Of a stretch of 44,735 nt of DNA, positions 1 to 7,385 are shown piece after piece (position 1 is the first letter of the stretch; each line of letters opens with the position of its first letter). The position numbers were made by a program, and so were the translations under genes. Under the pieces are notes generated by a model. That model was not told the origin of the DNA. It was given only the letters and a program-made list of their open reading frames with translations, and made no database searches. This DNA comes from Solirubrobacterales bacterium (GTDB lineage: Bacteria > Actinomycetota > Thermoleophilia > Solirubrobacterales > 70-9), in NCBI GenBank assembly GCA_021155855.1, contig JAJNAZ010000019.1, positions 1 through 44,735 on the forward strand, in the 5' to 3' direction.

Positions 1-26
1 CGGGGGATGAGGGCGCAGGCGATCAT
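1..26 (-). CDS. Partial start of an ImuB-like Y-family DNA polymerase gene (tentative)
   Basis: Reading leftward from an ATG at 26, the window edge leaves eight full codons and part of a ninth, giving MIACALIP followed by a probable R. This matches, from memory, the short first strand seen at the N-terminus of actinobacterial Y-family (ImuB/DinB-like) mutasome proteins. A perfect LexA box lies 7 nt upstream, which suits a damage-inducible translesion gene. A TATACG hexamer at 45-50 (read on the - strand) could be its -10 element and overlaps the box. Only the N-terminal tip is visible, so any other SOS gene starting with a similar hydrophobic strand is possible. Confidence 0.4.
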
Positions 27-32
27 CAGAGT

Positions 33-46
33 CGAACACATGTTCG
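33..46. promoter_or_regulatory. LexA-binding SOS box
   Basis: CGAACACATGTTCG fits the Gram-positive/actinobacterial SOS (Cheo) box CGAAC-RNRY-GTTCG at every position. It sits between two divergent starts, 7 nt from the - strand ATG at 26 and 16 nt from the + strand ATG at 62, and touches candidate -10 hexamers in both directions. Repression by LexA of the leftward gene, and perhaps of both, is inferred. Confidence 0.8.
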
Positions 47-61
47 TATAGCGTGCGCAGA

Positions 62-595
62 ATGTCAAGGCGGATTCACGCCATCGTCAGAATTGGCATG
101 CCGATGCGATATGCAGCCATTGCCCTGATCGCCGTGTTCGCGCTGGTCGCTTGTGATGATGGCGGGGAGTCAGGATCCGACCCAGGTGGGCGGCAGGCCG
201 AGGGTGAGATCCCCGGCGGTGCCGATCCCGCCGAGGCCGAGGTGATCGACGAGTGGGCGCGAACCCTGAGCGAGGGCGATATCGACGGCGCCGCGGGCTA
301 CTTCGCCATCCCCAGCGTGGCCGAGAACGGGCCGGCGCTGATCCAGATCCGCGATCTCGACGATGCCCGCCTCTTCAACGCCTCGCTTCCCTGCGGCGCC
401 GAACTCGTGCGCGCGGTGCCCGAGGGCGGTTTCGTCGTCGCGACCTTTCGTCTCACCGAGCGTCCAGGACCCGGTACCTGCGGCCCGGGAACCGGGGGGG
501 AGGCGCGGACCGCATTCGCGATCGTGGACGGCCGGATAGCCGAGTGGAGACGGGTCGGCATCGACGGCGAGCAGGCTCCGAGCCGCTCGTTCTAG
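62..595 (+). CDS. Small lipoprotein with an NTF2/SnoaL-like domain
   Basis: The protein has an arginine-containing N-terminus, a hydrophobic stretch and a lipobox (LVAC, followed by DDGG), so it is predicted to be lipid-anchored outside the membrane. After a glycine/acid-rich linker, the segment EVIDEWARTLSEGDIDGAA followed by a Phe/Pro-rich turn resembles the first helix of NTF2/SnoaL-like folds, giving roughly 115 residues of such a domain. The start is uncertain. ATG at 62 lies 9 nt after a TATAGC hexamer and would be leaderless; ATGs at 98 and 104 give more usual signal peptide lengths, and GTG at 53 is also open. No catalytic residues are recognisable. Its promoter overlaps the SOS box, so damage control is possible. 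Confidence 0.65.
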   Translation: MSRRIHAIVRIGMPMRYAAIALIAVFALVACDDGGESGSDPGGRQAEGEIPGGADPAEAEVIDEWARTLSEGDIDGAAGYFAIPSVAENGPALIQIRDLDDARLFNASLPCGAELVRAVPEGGFVVATFRLTERPGPGTCGPGTGGEARTAFAIVDGRIAEWRRVGIDGEQAPSRSF

Positions 596-635
596 CCGGC
601 CGATCCAGCCGCGAGCCTGCAGATGCACGTTTGGG

Positions 636-665
636 TTGCCCTCCTGCCGCCGATCCTGATAGAAC
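636..665 (+). promoter_or_regulatory. Possible promoter of livJ
   Basis: TTGCCC (636-641) and TAGAAC (660-665), 18 nt apart, are the best -35/-10 pair in the 132-nt gap before the binding-protein gene. A Shine-Dalgarno sequence GAGAGGAG follows at about 712-720. The match is modest. Confidence 0.3.
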
Positions 666-727
666 GGGCTTAGCCGGCGGCCAAAGACGGCCTCCGTGCG
701 TCTTGGTTTCCGAGAGAGGAGTACTTC

Positions 728-2029
728 ATGAGAAGGATCAGGCTGGTCCTGTTGCCCCTTGTGGTGGCCGGCTTGTCATTCGGCATCGCTGCCTGCGGCG
801 ACGATGACGACGACGGCGGGGATGGTGGGGGAGAGACCTCACTCGACCTCGTAATCGGCGACTCCGTCCCGCTGAGCGGGGACCTGGCCGACTTCGGACC
901 CCCGGGTGAGAAGGCCGCCGACCTGGCGGTCGAGGAGATCACCGCCGCGATCGAGGAGTCGGGCGTCGACCACACGGTCGAGATCGTCCACGAGGACAAC
1001 TGCGGTGGAGCCGATCAGCAGTGCGCGGTGCAGGCGGCCCGGAAGATGGTCGAGTCGGACGGCGCGAGCTGCATCACCGGCGCGTGGGCATCGGCGGACA
1101 CGATCCCGACCGCGGAGTCGGTCGCGATCCCCGAGGAGGTGCTGCTGATCTCGCCGGCGTCGACGTCGGATGAGATCACCGGTCTCGAGGACGACGGGCT
1201 GGTCAACCGGACCGCGCCGCCGGACTCGTTCCAGGGCCCGACGCTGGCCGAGTTCCTTGTCGGTCCGGGCCTCGGCGGCGCCGAGGGCACCACGGTCAAC
1301 ATCGGAGCTCGCAACGACGCCTACGGCACGGGCCTGGCGGACACGTTCAGCGCCGCCTGGGAGGAGGCCGGAGGCACGGTCGGCGAGGAGGTCGTCTATG
1401 ACATCGACCTCCCGAACTACGACACCGAGGCCGACCAGATCGTGTCTGGCAACCCGGACGGGATCGTGATCATCGACTTCCCGGAGACCTACAACAAGGT
1501 CGGTCCCGCGCTCGTGCGGGCGGGCTTCGACCCGAAGATCACGTTCGTCACCGACGGCCTGATCTCCGGCGATCTGGCAGCGGGTGCCGGGGCCGATGCG
1601 GTCAACGGCCTCCGCGGAACGGCTCCGGGCGTCCCGGACGATGACACCTCGTCACAGGCGTTCGACAAGCTCTACACGTCGGCCGAGCCGACTGACGTCG
1701 AACGGCAAACGTTCGATGCGCAGAACTTCGACGCCGCGGTCCTCTGCTACCTGGCGGCGGTCGCCGCCGGGTCGACCGAGGGAGCCGACATGGCGGCCGA
1801 AGTGCAGTCGATCAGCGCCCCCGGAGGCGACCCGTACACGTGGGAGGAGCTGCCCGAGGCGATCGAGGCGTTGCAGAACGGCGACGACATCGACTACCAG
1901 GGGGCGTCCGGTCCGATCGACCTGGATGAGAGCGGCGACGCGACCTCCGGTGTCTACGACATCTACTCGTTCAAGGGCGGCGTACCCGAGCCCACCGACG
2001 AGATCGAGGTGGTCCCGCCGGACTCGTAG
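728..2029 (+). CDS. livJ: Branched-chain amino acid type ABC transporter substrate-binding lipoprotein
   Basis: This 433-residue protein begins with a signal peptide and lipobox (IAAC at about residues 20-23), then an Asp/Gly-rich linker. The mature part has the type I periplasmic-binding (LivJ/AmiC, Peripla_BP_6) pattern: a first strand LVIGDSVPLSGDLADFG, a Cys pair in the HEDNCGGADQQCA region, and the ISPASTSDEI segment that follows the first ligand loop. It should capture branched-chain or related amino acids, or other small ligands, at the outer membrane face and deliver them to the LivHM pore encoded just downstream on the opposite strand. A good GAGAGGAG ribosome site precedes ATG 728. 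The exact ligand cannot be read from sequence. It is transcribed separately from, and towards, the livHMGF operon. Confidence 0.9.
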   Translation: MRRIRLVLLPLVVAGLSFGIAACGDDDDDGGDGGGETSLDLVIGDSVPLSGDLADFGPPGEKAADLAVEEITAAIEESGVDHTVEIVHEDNCGGADQQCAVQAARKMVESDGASCITGAWASADTIPTAESVAIPEEVLLISPASTSDEITGLEDDGLVNRTAPPDSFQGPTLAEFLVGPGLGGAEGTTVNIGARNDAYGTGLADTFSAAWEEAGGTVGEEVVYDIDLPNYDTEADQIVSGNPDGIVIIDFPETYNKVGPALVRAGFDPKITFVTDGLISGDLAAGAGADAVNGLRGTAPGVPDDDTSSQAFDKLYTSAEPTDVERQTFDAQNFDAAVLCYLAAVAAGSTEGADMAAEVQSISAPGGDPYTWEELPEAIEALQNGDDIDYQGASGPIDLDESGDATSGVYDIYSFKGGVPEPTDEIEVVPPDS

Positions 2030-2072
2030 GCCGACGAGAACTGGCGGCGCACGCTCGTGGTGCGCGTTTCAG

Positions 2073-2102
2073 GCGGCCGGGTGCCTTCGGGTTCCCGGCC
2101 GC
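2073..2102. terminator. Hairpin terminator between convergent livJ and livF
   Basis: A perfect 9-bp stem, GCGGCCGGG (2073-2081) with CCCGGCCGC (2094-2102), encloses a 12-nt loop in the 89-nt gap between two gene ends. There is no strong T-run on either side, so its termination activity, probably in both directions, is inferred from position and stability. Confidence 0.6.
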
Positions 2103-2118
2103 TTCACGTCGCGGAGGC

Positions 2119-2880
2119 CTACTCCGGCGCGGCCTCAGCGCGGTCGATTCGCGCCGTGCCGCCGAGGTAGAGCTCGGCGACCTTCGGGTCCTCGAGCAGC
2201 TGCTTGCCGGGCCCCTCGAAGCGGTCCCTGCCGAGGTCGAGGACGTAACCGCGGTCCGACATTGTCAACGCGCGCCGGGCGTTCTGCTCGACCATGACGA
2301 TGGTGACGCCCGCCTGGTTGACCTCCTGGGTCTTCTCGAAGATCGCGTCGACGAACGCGGGGGCGAGGCCGGCCGAGGGCTCGTCGAGCAGCAGCACCTC
2401 GGGGTCCGGCATCAGCGCCTTGGCCATGGCGACCATCTGTCGCTCGCCGCCGCTCATCGTCCCGGCGGCCTGCCCGCGCCGCTCGCCCAGCCGCGGGAAG
2501 AGCTCGTACATGCGCTGCCGCTGCTCGGCGGTGCGCGAGCGGTCGAGGGAGCCCATCTCGAGGTTCTCCTCGACCGTGAGGCTCGGGAAAACGTTGTCTA
2601 GCTGCGGCACGTAGCTGAGCCCGAGCCGGGTGATGTCGTGCGGCTTGCGACCGGCGATGTCCTCGGAGCGGAAGACGATCCGCCCCGCGCGGGGCCGCAG
2701 GAGCCCAAAGATCGTCTTGATCAGGGTCGACTTGCCGGCGCCGTTGGGGCCGACGATGGTGACGATCTCGCCCTCGTTGACACTGACCGAGACGCCGCTG
2801 AGGATGTCGACCTCGGGCACGTAGCCGGCGATCAGCCCCTCGGTCTGAAGCAGCCTCGCCCCCGGCGCGATCTCGTTCAC
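2119..2880 (-). CDS. livF: Branched-chain amino acid ABC transporter ATP-binding protein LivF
   Basis: This is the second ATPase of a HAAT-type importer, 253 residues. Walker A GPNGAGKS lies at 44-51, the Q-loop around VPQLDNVFPSL at 91-101, the signature MSGGE at 142-146 and Walker B VLLLDE at 162-167, followed by a switch His region within IVMVEQNARRAL. The Q-loop spacing and the VEQNA motif are typical of LivF rather than LivG. It is the last gene of livHMGF and its start overlaps the livG stop by 4 nt (2877-2880), so translation is probably coupled. Confidence 0.92.
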   Translation of the reverse strand: MNEIAPGARLLQTEGLIAGYVPEVDILSGVSVSVNEGEIVTIVGPNGAGKSTLIKTIFGLLRPRAGRIVFRSEDIAGRKPHDITRLGLSYVPQLDNVFPSLTVEENLEMGSLDRSRTAEQRQRMYELFPRLGERRGQAAGTMSGGERQMVAMAKALMPDPEVLLLDEPSAGLAPAFVDAIFEKTQEVNQAGVTIVMVEQNARRALTMSDRGYVLDLGRDRFEGPGKQLLEDPKVAELYLGGTARIDRAEAAPE

Positions 2881-3665
2881 TCGATGCCTCCGTGTCCCGC
2901 CCCGCCGAGATAGGCGTCGATCACCGCCCGGTCGGAGCGCACCGCCTGCGGCTCGCCCTCGGCGATCACGCGGCCCTCGGCCATTACGATCACGCGATCG
3001 GAGTGGTTCATGACCACCTCCATGTCGTGCTCGATGAACAGGAAGGTGACGCCGTCCTCGGCCCGCAGGCGCTGCATGTGGTCGAGCAGTCGCCTGCCGA
3101 GGGTCGGATTGATCCCCGCCATCGGCTCGTCGAGGAGCAGAAATCGAGGCTGCGCCATCAGCGCTCGTGCGAGCTCGAGCAGCTTGCGCTGGCCGCCCGA
3201 GAGCGTGCCCGCGTAGTGATCCGCGAGCCGGGTGAGGTTGAACACGTCGAGCAACTCGATCGCCTGCTCGTGAACCTCCTGCTCGCGCTTGCGCCAGGCG
3301 AGGGGCCGGAAGAGCACGTTGCGCAGGCTCTCACCGGGCTGGTCGGGCGCCGCGAGCATCATGTTGTCGATCACGGGCATCGCCGCGAGCGCCTTGGTGA
3401 TCTGGAAGGTGCGCACCATCCCGAACCTGGCGATCACGTACGGCGGCCTGCCCTGAACCTCGCGGCCGTCGAATCTCGCCCGCCCGCGATCCGGCCGGTA
3501 AAAGCCCGTGATCAGGTTGAAGAAGGTCGTCTTGCCGGCGCCATTGGGGCCGATCAGGGCGGTGATCGAGCCCCGCTTGACGTCCATCGTCGCCCCGTTG
3601 ACCGCCCGGATGCCGCCGAAGCTCTTCTCGATCCCCTCGGCCTCGAAGATCGGCGCTTCAGTCAC
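2877..3665 (-). CDS. livG: Branched-chain amino acid ABC transporter ATP-binding protein LivG
   Basis: This is the first ATPase of the importer, 262 residues. Walker A GPNGAGKT is at 39-46, signature LSGGQ at 155-159, Walker B FLLLDE at 175-180 and the switch region LFIEHDMEVVM near 215-225. The motif RTFQITKAL and the phrase DEPMAGINP are characteristic of LivG, and the C-terminal tail (VIDAYLGG) is the usual LivG ending. It pairs with LivF to power transport through LivH/LivM. Its start overlaps livM by 8 nt (3658-3665). Confidence 0.93.
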   Translation of the reverse strand: MTEAPIFEAEGIEKSFGGIRAVNGATMDVKRGSITALIGPNGAGKTTFFNLITGFYRPDRGRARFDGREVQGRPPYVIARFGMVRTFQITKALAAMPVIDNMMLAAPDQPGESLRNVLFRPLAWRKREQEVHEQAIELLDVFNLTRLADHYAGTLSGGQRKLLELARALMAQPRFLLLDEPMAGINPTLGRRLLDHMQRLRAEDGVTFLFIEHDMEVVMNHSDRVIVMAEGRVIAEGEPQAVRSDRAVIDAYLGGAGHGGIE

Positions 3666-4641
3666 CGAGGACCATCTCCTCGCGCTTGCCGAACACGCCC
3701 TGCGGGCGGAACGCCATCAACCCGATCAAGACCAGGCCGACGATGATGAAGCGCAGCGCTGCGATCTTGGTCTCCGAGATCGGCAACTCGAGGAAGCGCA
3801 GCCCCTCCAGCACCGTCCAGAGGATGATCGCTCCCACGGCCACCCCCCAGTAGTTCGCGAGCCCGCCGAGGACGAGGACGACGTAGCCAATGAAGGTGAC
3901 GATCGGCTGGAACTCGTCCGGGACGACGAAGGCGAGCTGGATCGCGAGCAGCCATCCCGCGACCGCGCCGATCGAGGCCGCGATCGCCAGTGACTGCAGC
4001 TTGTAGGAGAAGGCATTCTTCCCAAGCGCTCTGGCGGCGTCCTCGTCCTCGCGGACCGCCCGCAGGACACGGCCCCAAGGCGTTCCCTGAACACGGGTGA
4101 GACTGAACATCATCAGCACCGCGATCCCCCATGTGACGAGGAAGAGCGGGAACAGTCCGGGGACGTCCGTCCAGCCGAGGTCGATGATGAAGTCCTCGAT
4201 CGACTCGCTGATCGAGTCCCAGCTGTCGTCGAAGCCGAAGATGCCCTGGGCGCCGTTGGTCAGGTCGCGGGCGTTGAGCGCGATCAGCCGAATCGCCTCC
4301 GCGAAGGCGATGGTTGCGATCGCGAAATAATCGGCGCGCAGTCGCAACGACGGCAGGCCTACGATGAGGCCGAAGGCGATCGTGATCAGGATCGAGATCG
4401 GGAGCGAGAGCCAGAAGTTCATCCCCTCCTCGGCGGTCAGGATCGCCATCGAGTAGGCGCCGATCGCCATGAACCCGGCCTGGCCGAAGTTCTGGATCCC
4501 GGTGAAACCGACGTTGAGCTGGAGCCCGAGCGCGAAGATCGTGTAGATGCCGGCGAAGATGCCGACGCTGGTCCAGAAGTCGATGTCGGTGAAGGCCTCG
4601 AACGTGAGCCCGAGCGGGAAGATCGCGAGCGGGTCGGTCAC
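3658..4641 (-). CDS. livM: Branched-chain amino acid ABC transporter permease LivM
   Basis: The gene starts at GTG 4641 and overlaps the livH stop by 4 nt, giving 327 residues. The open frame runs further upstream through livH, but that part is antisense-like filler in the wrong frame. The protein has several hydrophobic helices and the family motifs LQLNVGFTGIQNFGQAGFM, LRLRADYFAIATIAFAE, TNGAQGIFG and the cytoplasmic coupling segment RAVREDEDAARALG, all typical of LivM. It ends with LMAFRPQGVFGKRE, the usual LivM C-terminus. It forms the membrane pore together with LivH. Confidence 0.92.
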   Translation of the reverse strand: MTDPLAIFPLGLTFEAFTDIDFWTSVGIFAGIYTIFALGLQLNVGFTGIQNFGQAGFMAIGAYSMAILTAEEGMNFWLSLPISILITIAFGLIVGLPSLRLRADYFAIATIAFAEAIRLIALNARDLTNGAQGIFGFDDSWDSISESIEDFIIDLGWTDVPGLFPLFLVTWGIAVLMMFSLTRVQGTPWGRVLRAVREDEDAARALGKNAFSYKLQSLAIAASIGAVAGWLLAIQLAFVVPDEFQPIVTFIGYVVLVLGGLANYWGVAVGAIILWTVLEGLRFLELPISETKIAALRFIIVGLVLIGLMAFRPQGVFGKREEMVLGD

Positions 4642-5807
4642 ACGGTCCTCGCGTGGCCGAAGATGCCCTCCGGCCGGATGATCAGGACGATGATCAGGAT
4701 CACAAAGCCGACCGCGAGCTTGAGGCCGGGAGCGACGATCAAGGTCGACCACTCGATCACCACACCGAGCACGATCCCGGCGGTGAGGGCGCCGAAGGCG
4801 TTGCCGATCCCGCCGAGCACGACGGCGGCGAAGATCGGCAGCAGGAGCTCGAATCCGAGCTCGGGCTGGAGCTGGGTGATCGCTCCGGCGAAGACTCCCG
4901 CCAGCCCTGCGAGCCCGGCCGCGAACAACCACGTGTAGAGGATCACGCGCGAGGTGTCGATACCGGATGTCTCGGCCAGGTCGAGGTCGTCGGAGAGCGC
5001 CCGCATACGCTTGCCGAGCAGGGTCATGCGCAGCATCAGCCCGGTGGCGATCAGGGTTACGAAGCCGACGATGATGACGATCAGCTGCGTGCGACCGACG
5101 CGCAGGTCGAGGAAGTTGACCGTGTCGGTGCGGTTGACGTTGAGCTGGCGCAGCTCGGTCCCCCAGACGAACTGGATCCCGTAGCGGATCACGAAGGCGA
5201 GCCCGATCGCCATCAAGAGCAGCTGCAGCATCCCTGCGCCCCGGCCTCGCATCGGCCCCCACATCACCTTCTCGAGCCCGATCCCGAGCAGCGCCGTGGT
5301 CAGGACCGCGAACGCGAGCCCGAACACCAGCGGAAGCTCCCAGGTGACGTTGACGAGGTACGCCATGTAGGCGCCGAAGGTGAGGAAGTCGCCGTGGGCG
5401 AAGTTGACCAGCTTCAGGATCCCGTAGACGAGCGTCAGCCCGACGGCGCCGAGCGCGTAGATCGCCCCCAGCGAGAGGCCGTTGATGCCGCGCTGCGAGA
5501 CCTCGTGCAGGCCGTGGTAGAGGATCAGGATGGCGACGACGTTGGCGAGCACGACGGCCGCGGTCGCGGCCGGGCGGCGCTCGAGCGGCACCATCGCGGC
5601 GACCGTGGCGGCGAAGATCGCCAGCAGCAGCACCCACTCGCCGACCGAGTCGGGCCGGCGGTCGGCGAGCACCAGCACCAGGTCGAGGAGGAAGATCCCG
5701 ATGCCCGCCTTGACCACGTACGGGGCCTCGCTGAAGCGGTTGAGCGCGTGCGCGAACCGCTCGCCCATCGTGCGCTCTTGCCCGGGACCTAGGGTTCCGG
5801 CCTCCAT
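4638..5807 (-). CDS. livH: Branched-chain amino acid ABC transporter permease LivH with an extended N-terminus
   Basis: The 389-residue membrane protein carries the LivH core from about residue 107 onward (INGLSLGAIYALGAVGLTL, then KLVNFAHGDFLTFGAYMAY) and ends with the family motif IRPEGIFGHARTV. Roughly 105 residues with about three extra hydrophobic helices (near 33-48, 57-75 and 83-98) precede the core, making it longer than the usual ~290-300 residues. ATG 5807 is favoured because a TAGGAT hexamer lies 10 nt upstream; an internal ATG at 5768 is the alternative. It is the first gene of livHMGF, 45 nt after the dehydrogenase gene on the same strand. Confidence 0.9.
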   Translation of the reverse strand: MEAGTLGPGQERTMGERFAHALNRFSEAPYVVKAGIGIFLLDLVLVLADRRPDSVGEWVLLLAIFAATVAAMVPLERRPAATAAVVLANVVAILILYHGLHEVSQRGINGLSLGAIYALGAVGLTLVYGILKLVNFAHGDFLTFGAYMAYLVNVTWELPLVFGLAFAVLTTALLGIGLEKVMWGPMRGRGAGMLQLLLMAIGLAFVIRYGIQFVWGTELRQLNVNRTDTVNFLDLRVGRTQLIVIIVGFVTLIATGLMLRMTLLGKRMRALSDDLDLAETSGIDTSRVILYTWLFAAGLAGLAGVFAGAITQLQPELGFELLLPIFAAVVLGGIGNAFGALTAGIVLGVVIEWSTLIVAPGLKLAVGFVILIIVLIIRPEGIFGHARTV

Positions 5808-5817
5808 ACCGCCCGTG

Positions 5818-5823
5818 ATCCTA
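5818..5823 (-). promoter_or_regulatory. Candidate -10 element of the livHMGF operon
   Basis: On the - strand the hexamer is TAGGAT, 10 nt before the livH ATG, so a transcript would start at or next to the start codon. No clear -35 was found. Confidence 0.4.
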
Positions 5824-5852
5824 TCCGCGCGGCGGGATCGTGAAACCGAAAC

Positions 5853-6980
5853 TCAGTTTGGGCCGCCGAGACTGGACCAAGCGTCGAGCTTGCGCCGCAC
5901 GAGCGCGATCACCGCGTCGGTGAACTCGGTTGTGCCGGCATGGCCACCGAGATCGGGCGTTCGAGTTCCGGCAGCGACCGTCTCGAATACGCTCTCATAG
6001 ATCGCCCGCGACGCGACTTCGGCCTCCCGGTCGGCCGCCGCCGAGGTCTGCTCGGCGCTCGCGGTGACATCGCCGGCGTAATGAAGCAGGGCGGCGCAGG
6101 CGAGAATCATCGCCATCGGGTTGGCGAGGTCCTTGCCCTCCAGGGCCGGCGCGGTGCCGTGCGGGGCCTCGGCCATCGCCACGCTCGGCGCCAGCTCGGC
6201 GTCGAGCGCAAGCAGGATCGACTCCGCCCCGGCGATCGAGCCGAACAACGGCAAGACGAGGTCGGAGAGCAGATCGCCGTCGCGGTTCAGGCACGGGATC
6301 ACCAGCGAGTCGTCGGCGGCGCCCCCGACGAGCCCGGCGAGGGTCGCATCGATCAGTACCGGCTCGTAGGCGACCCCGGGGTGGCGCTCGGAGGCGGCGT
6401 CCATCTCCTCCTTCAGCATCCCCTCGTAGACGGGGCTGACCGTCCACTTGGGCCCCCCGTAGACCCGGCCGCCGATCCGCTCGGCCTCGCGGAACGAGTA
6501 CTCGGCGACGGCCCGGCAGTCGGAGCGGCGGATCCGCTCGGTTCGCAGGGCGAGTTCGTCATCGCCGTCGCGCTCGCGGCGCTCCTCGGCGCCGTACGCG
6601 TCGCCGACCGCCATCCGGCAGACCGAGATCGGGTGATGGACGCCGCCCACCGGGGTGACACCGGGTATCCGGCGCCCGGTGCGCAGGATCACCTTGCCGT
6701 CGATCGCCTCGCGCAGGAGGCGATTGGGGCTGCCGACGTCGTCGGCGCCCTCGGGCGTGATCGTGGCCGCCTTCAGCCCAAGCCCGGTCTCCTTCATCGC
6801 CTCCGCCGCCTCGGCGCAGACGCCGTTGCGGGTCGCGCGCCGGTTCTCCAGCGAGAGATCGAAGCGGATCACCTCGAGCTCGAACCCGAGCAGCTCGGGA
6901 TCGAGCAGCCGCAGCGACTGCTCGAGCAGCTCCTGTCCGGTCTGATCGCCCTCGAGCGCGACTATCCTCAGCGGCGCCAT
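5853..6980 (-). CDS. Isocitrate/isopropylmalate dehydrogenase family protein
   Basis: This 375-residue protein is a beta-decarboxylating dehydrogenase. It starts with a GDQTG-type strand (LEGDQTGQELLEQSLRLL), has the substrate-site Tyr region (RAVAEYSFREAERIGG) and an NAD(P)-binding loop EAPHGTAPALEGKDLANP at about 290-307, with the following helix. The phrase LRTGRRIPGVTPVGG and GDLLSDL, which includes the metal-ligand Asp, also fit. The family covers isocitrate, isopropylmalate, homoisocitrate and tartrate dehydrogenases, and the sequence seen here does not decide among them. It sits alone on the - strand, not with leuCD, so a leuB call is not justified. Confidence 0.85.
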   Translation of the reverse strand: MAPLRIVALEGDQTGQELLEQSLRLLDPELLGFELEVIRFDLSLENRRATRNGVCAEAAEAMKETGLGLKAATITPEGADDVGSPNRLLREAIDGKVILRTGRRIPGVTPVGGVHHPISVCRMAVGDAYGAEERRERDGDDELALRTERIRRSDCRAVAEYSFREAERIGGRVYGGPKWTVSPVYEGMLKEEMDAASERHPGVAYEPVLIDATLAGLVGGAADDSLVIPCLNRDGDLLSDLVLPLFGSIAGAESILLALDAELAPSVAMAEAPHGTAPALEGKDLANPMAMILACAALLHYAGDVTASAEQTSAAADREAEVASRAIYESVFETVAAGTRTPDLGGHAGTTEFTDAVIALVRRKLDAWSSLGGPN

Positions 6981-6989
6981 GCGCCCGCG

Positions 6990-6999
6990 ACGCTACCCG
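6990..6999. promoter_or_regulatory. Overlapping divergent -10 elements
   Basis: On the - strand TAGCGT (complement of 6990-6995) lies 9 nt before the dehydrogenase ATG at 6980. On the + strand TACCCG (6994-6999) lies 5 nt before ATG 7005. The two hexamers share a TA pair, so the two genes appear to use one bidirectional start region. The + hexamer lacks the final T. Confidence 0.35.
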
Positions 7000-7004
7000 A
7001 TCCG

Positions 7005-7340
7005 ATGACCCCGGCCGAGCGCTGCTCATGGTGCGGCGAGCGGGTCGAGGCCGACGACGGATTCCGCGCCTACGAGCCGGCCGGAGAGCGCCGCGCCGCC
7101 TTCTGCCGGCTCGAGCACGTGATTCCGTGGACGATCCAGGGCGCGCACTGGGAGGCCGGCGGGCTCGCCGAGCCACCCGACATCGACTCGAGGCCGCTGC
7201 GCTGCTCGCACTGCGACGCCGAGCTGGGCGAGGTCCACGTTCTCTTGGTCCGTCACCGCGGCGAGCACCGCGTCGGCGACGATTTCTGCTCGGTCGACCA
7301 CCTGAACGAATGGGCCAAGGAGGGCGGGCGCTGGCGCTAG
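7005..7340 (+). CDS. Small protein with two tandem zinc-knuckle repeats
   Basis: The 111-residue product contains two copies of one pattern: C7-SW-C10, 23 residues, then FC34-xxx-H38-xxx-W42; and C67-SH-C70, 24 residues, then FC95-xxx-H99-xxx-W103. Each unit can supply a CCCH zinc site and recalls TRASH/YHS-like or treble-clef knuckles. The two units look like an internal duplication. Start ATG 7005 is chosen because the upstream part of the same frame is antisense to the dehydrogenase gene. Function unknown: a nucleic-acid, metal or protein-binding adaptor are all possible. It is divergent from the dehydrogenase and convergent with the alpha/beta hydrolase. Confidence 0.75.
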   Translation: MTPAERCSWCGERVEADDGFRAYEPAGERRAAFCRLEHVIPWTIQGAHWEAGGLAEPPDIDSRPLRCSHCDAELGEVHVLLVRHRGEHRVGDDFCSVDHLNEWAKEGGRWR

Positions 7341-7385
7341 GCTGCGGCTGATCCTCAACCCTGCTCTGGCTGCTGCTCGGCGGGC

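Noticed and set aside
4642-5637. Upstream part of a 659-codon open frame continuing from livM
   Set aside because: It is Arg/Ala-rich, lacks membrane helices and covers livH in another frame. True LivM starts at GTG 4641.
5853-6980. Assignment as leuB or icd
   Set aside because: The family is clear, but specificity-determining residues could not be decided and there is no leu or TCA gene context.
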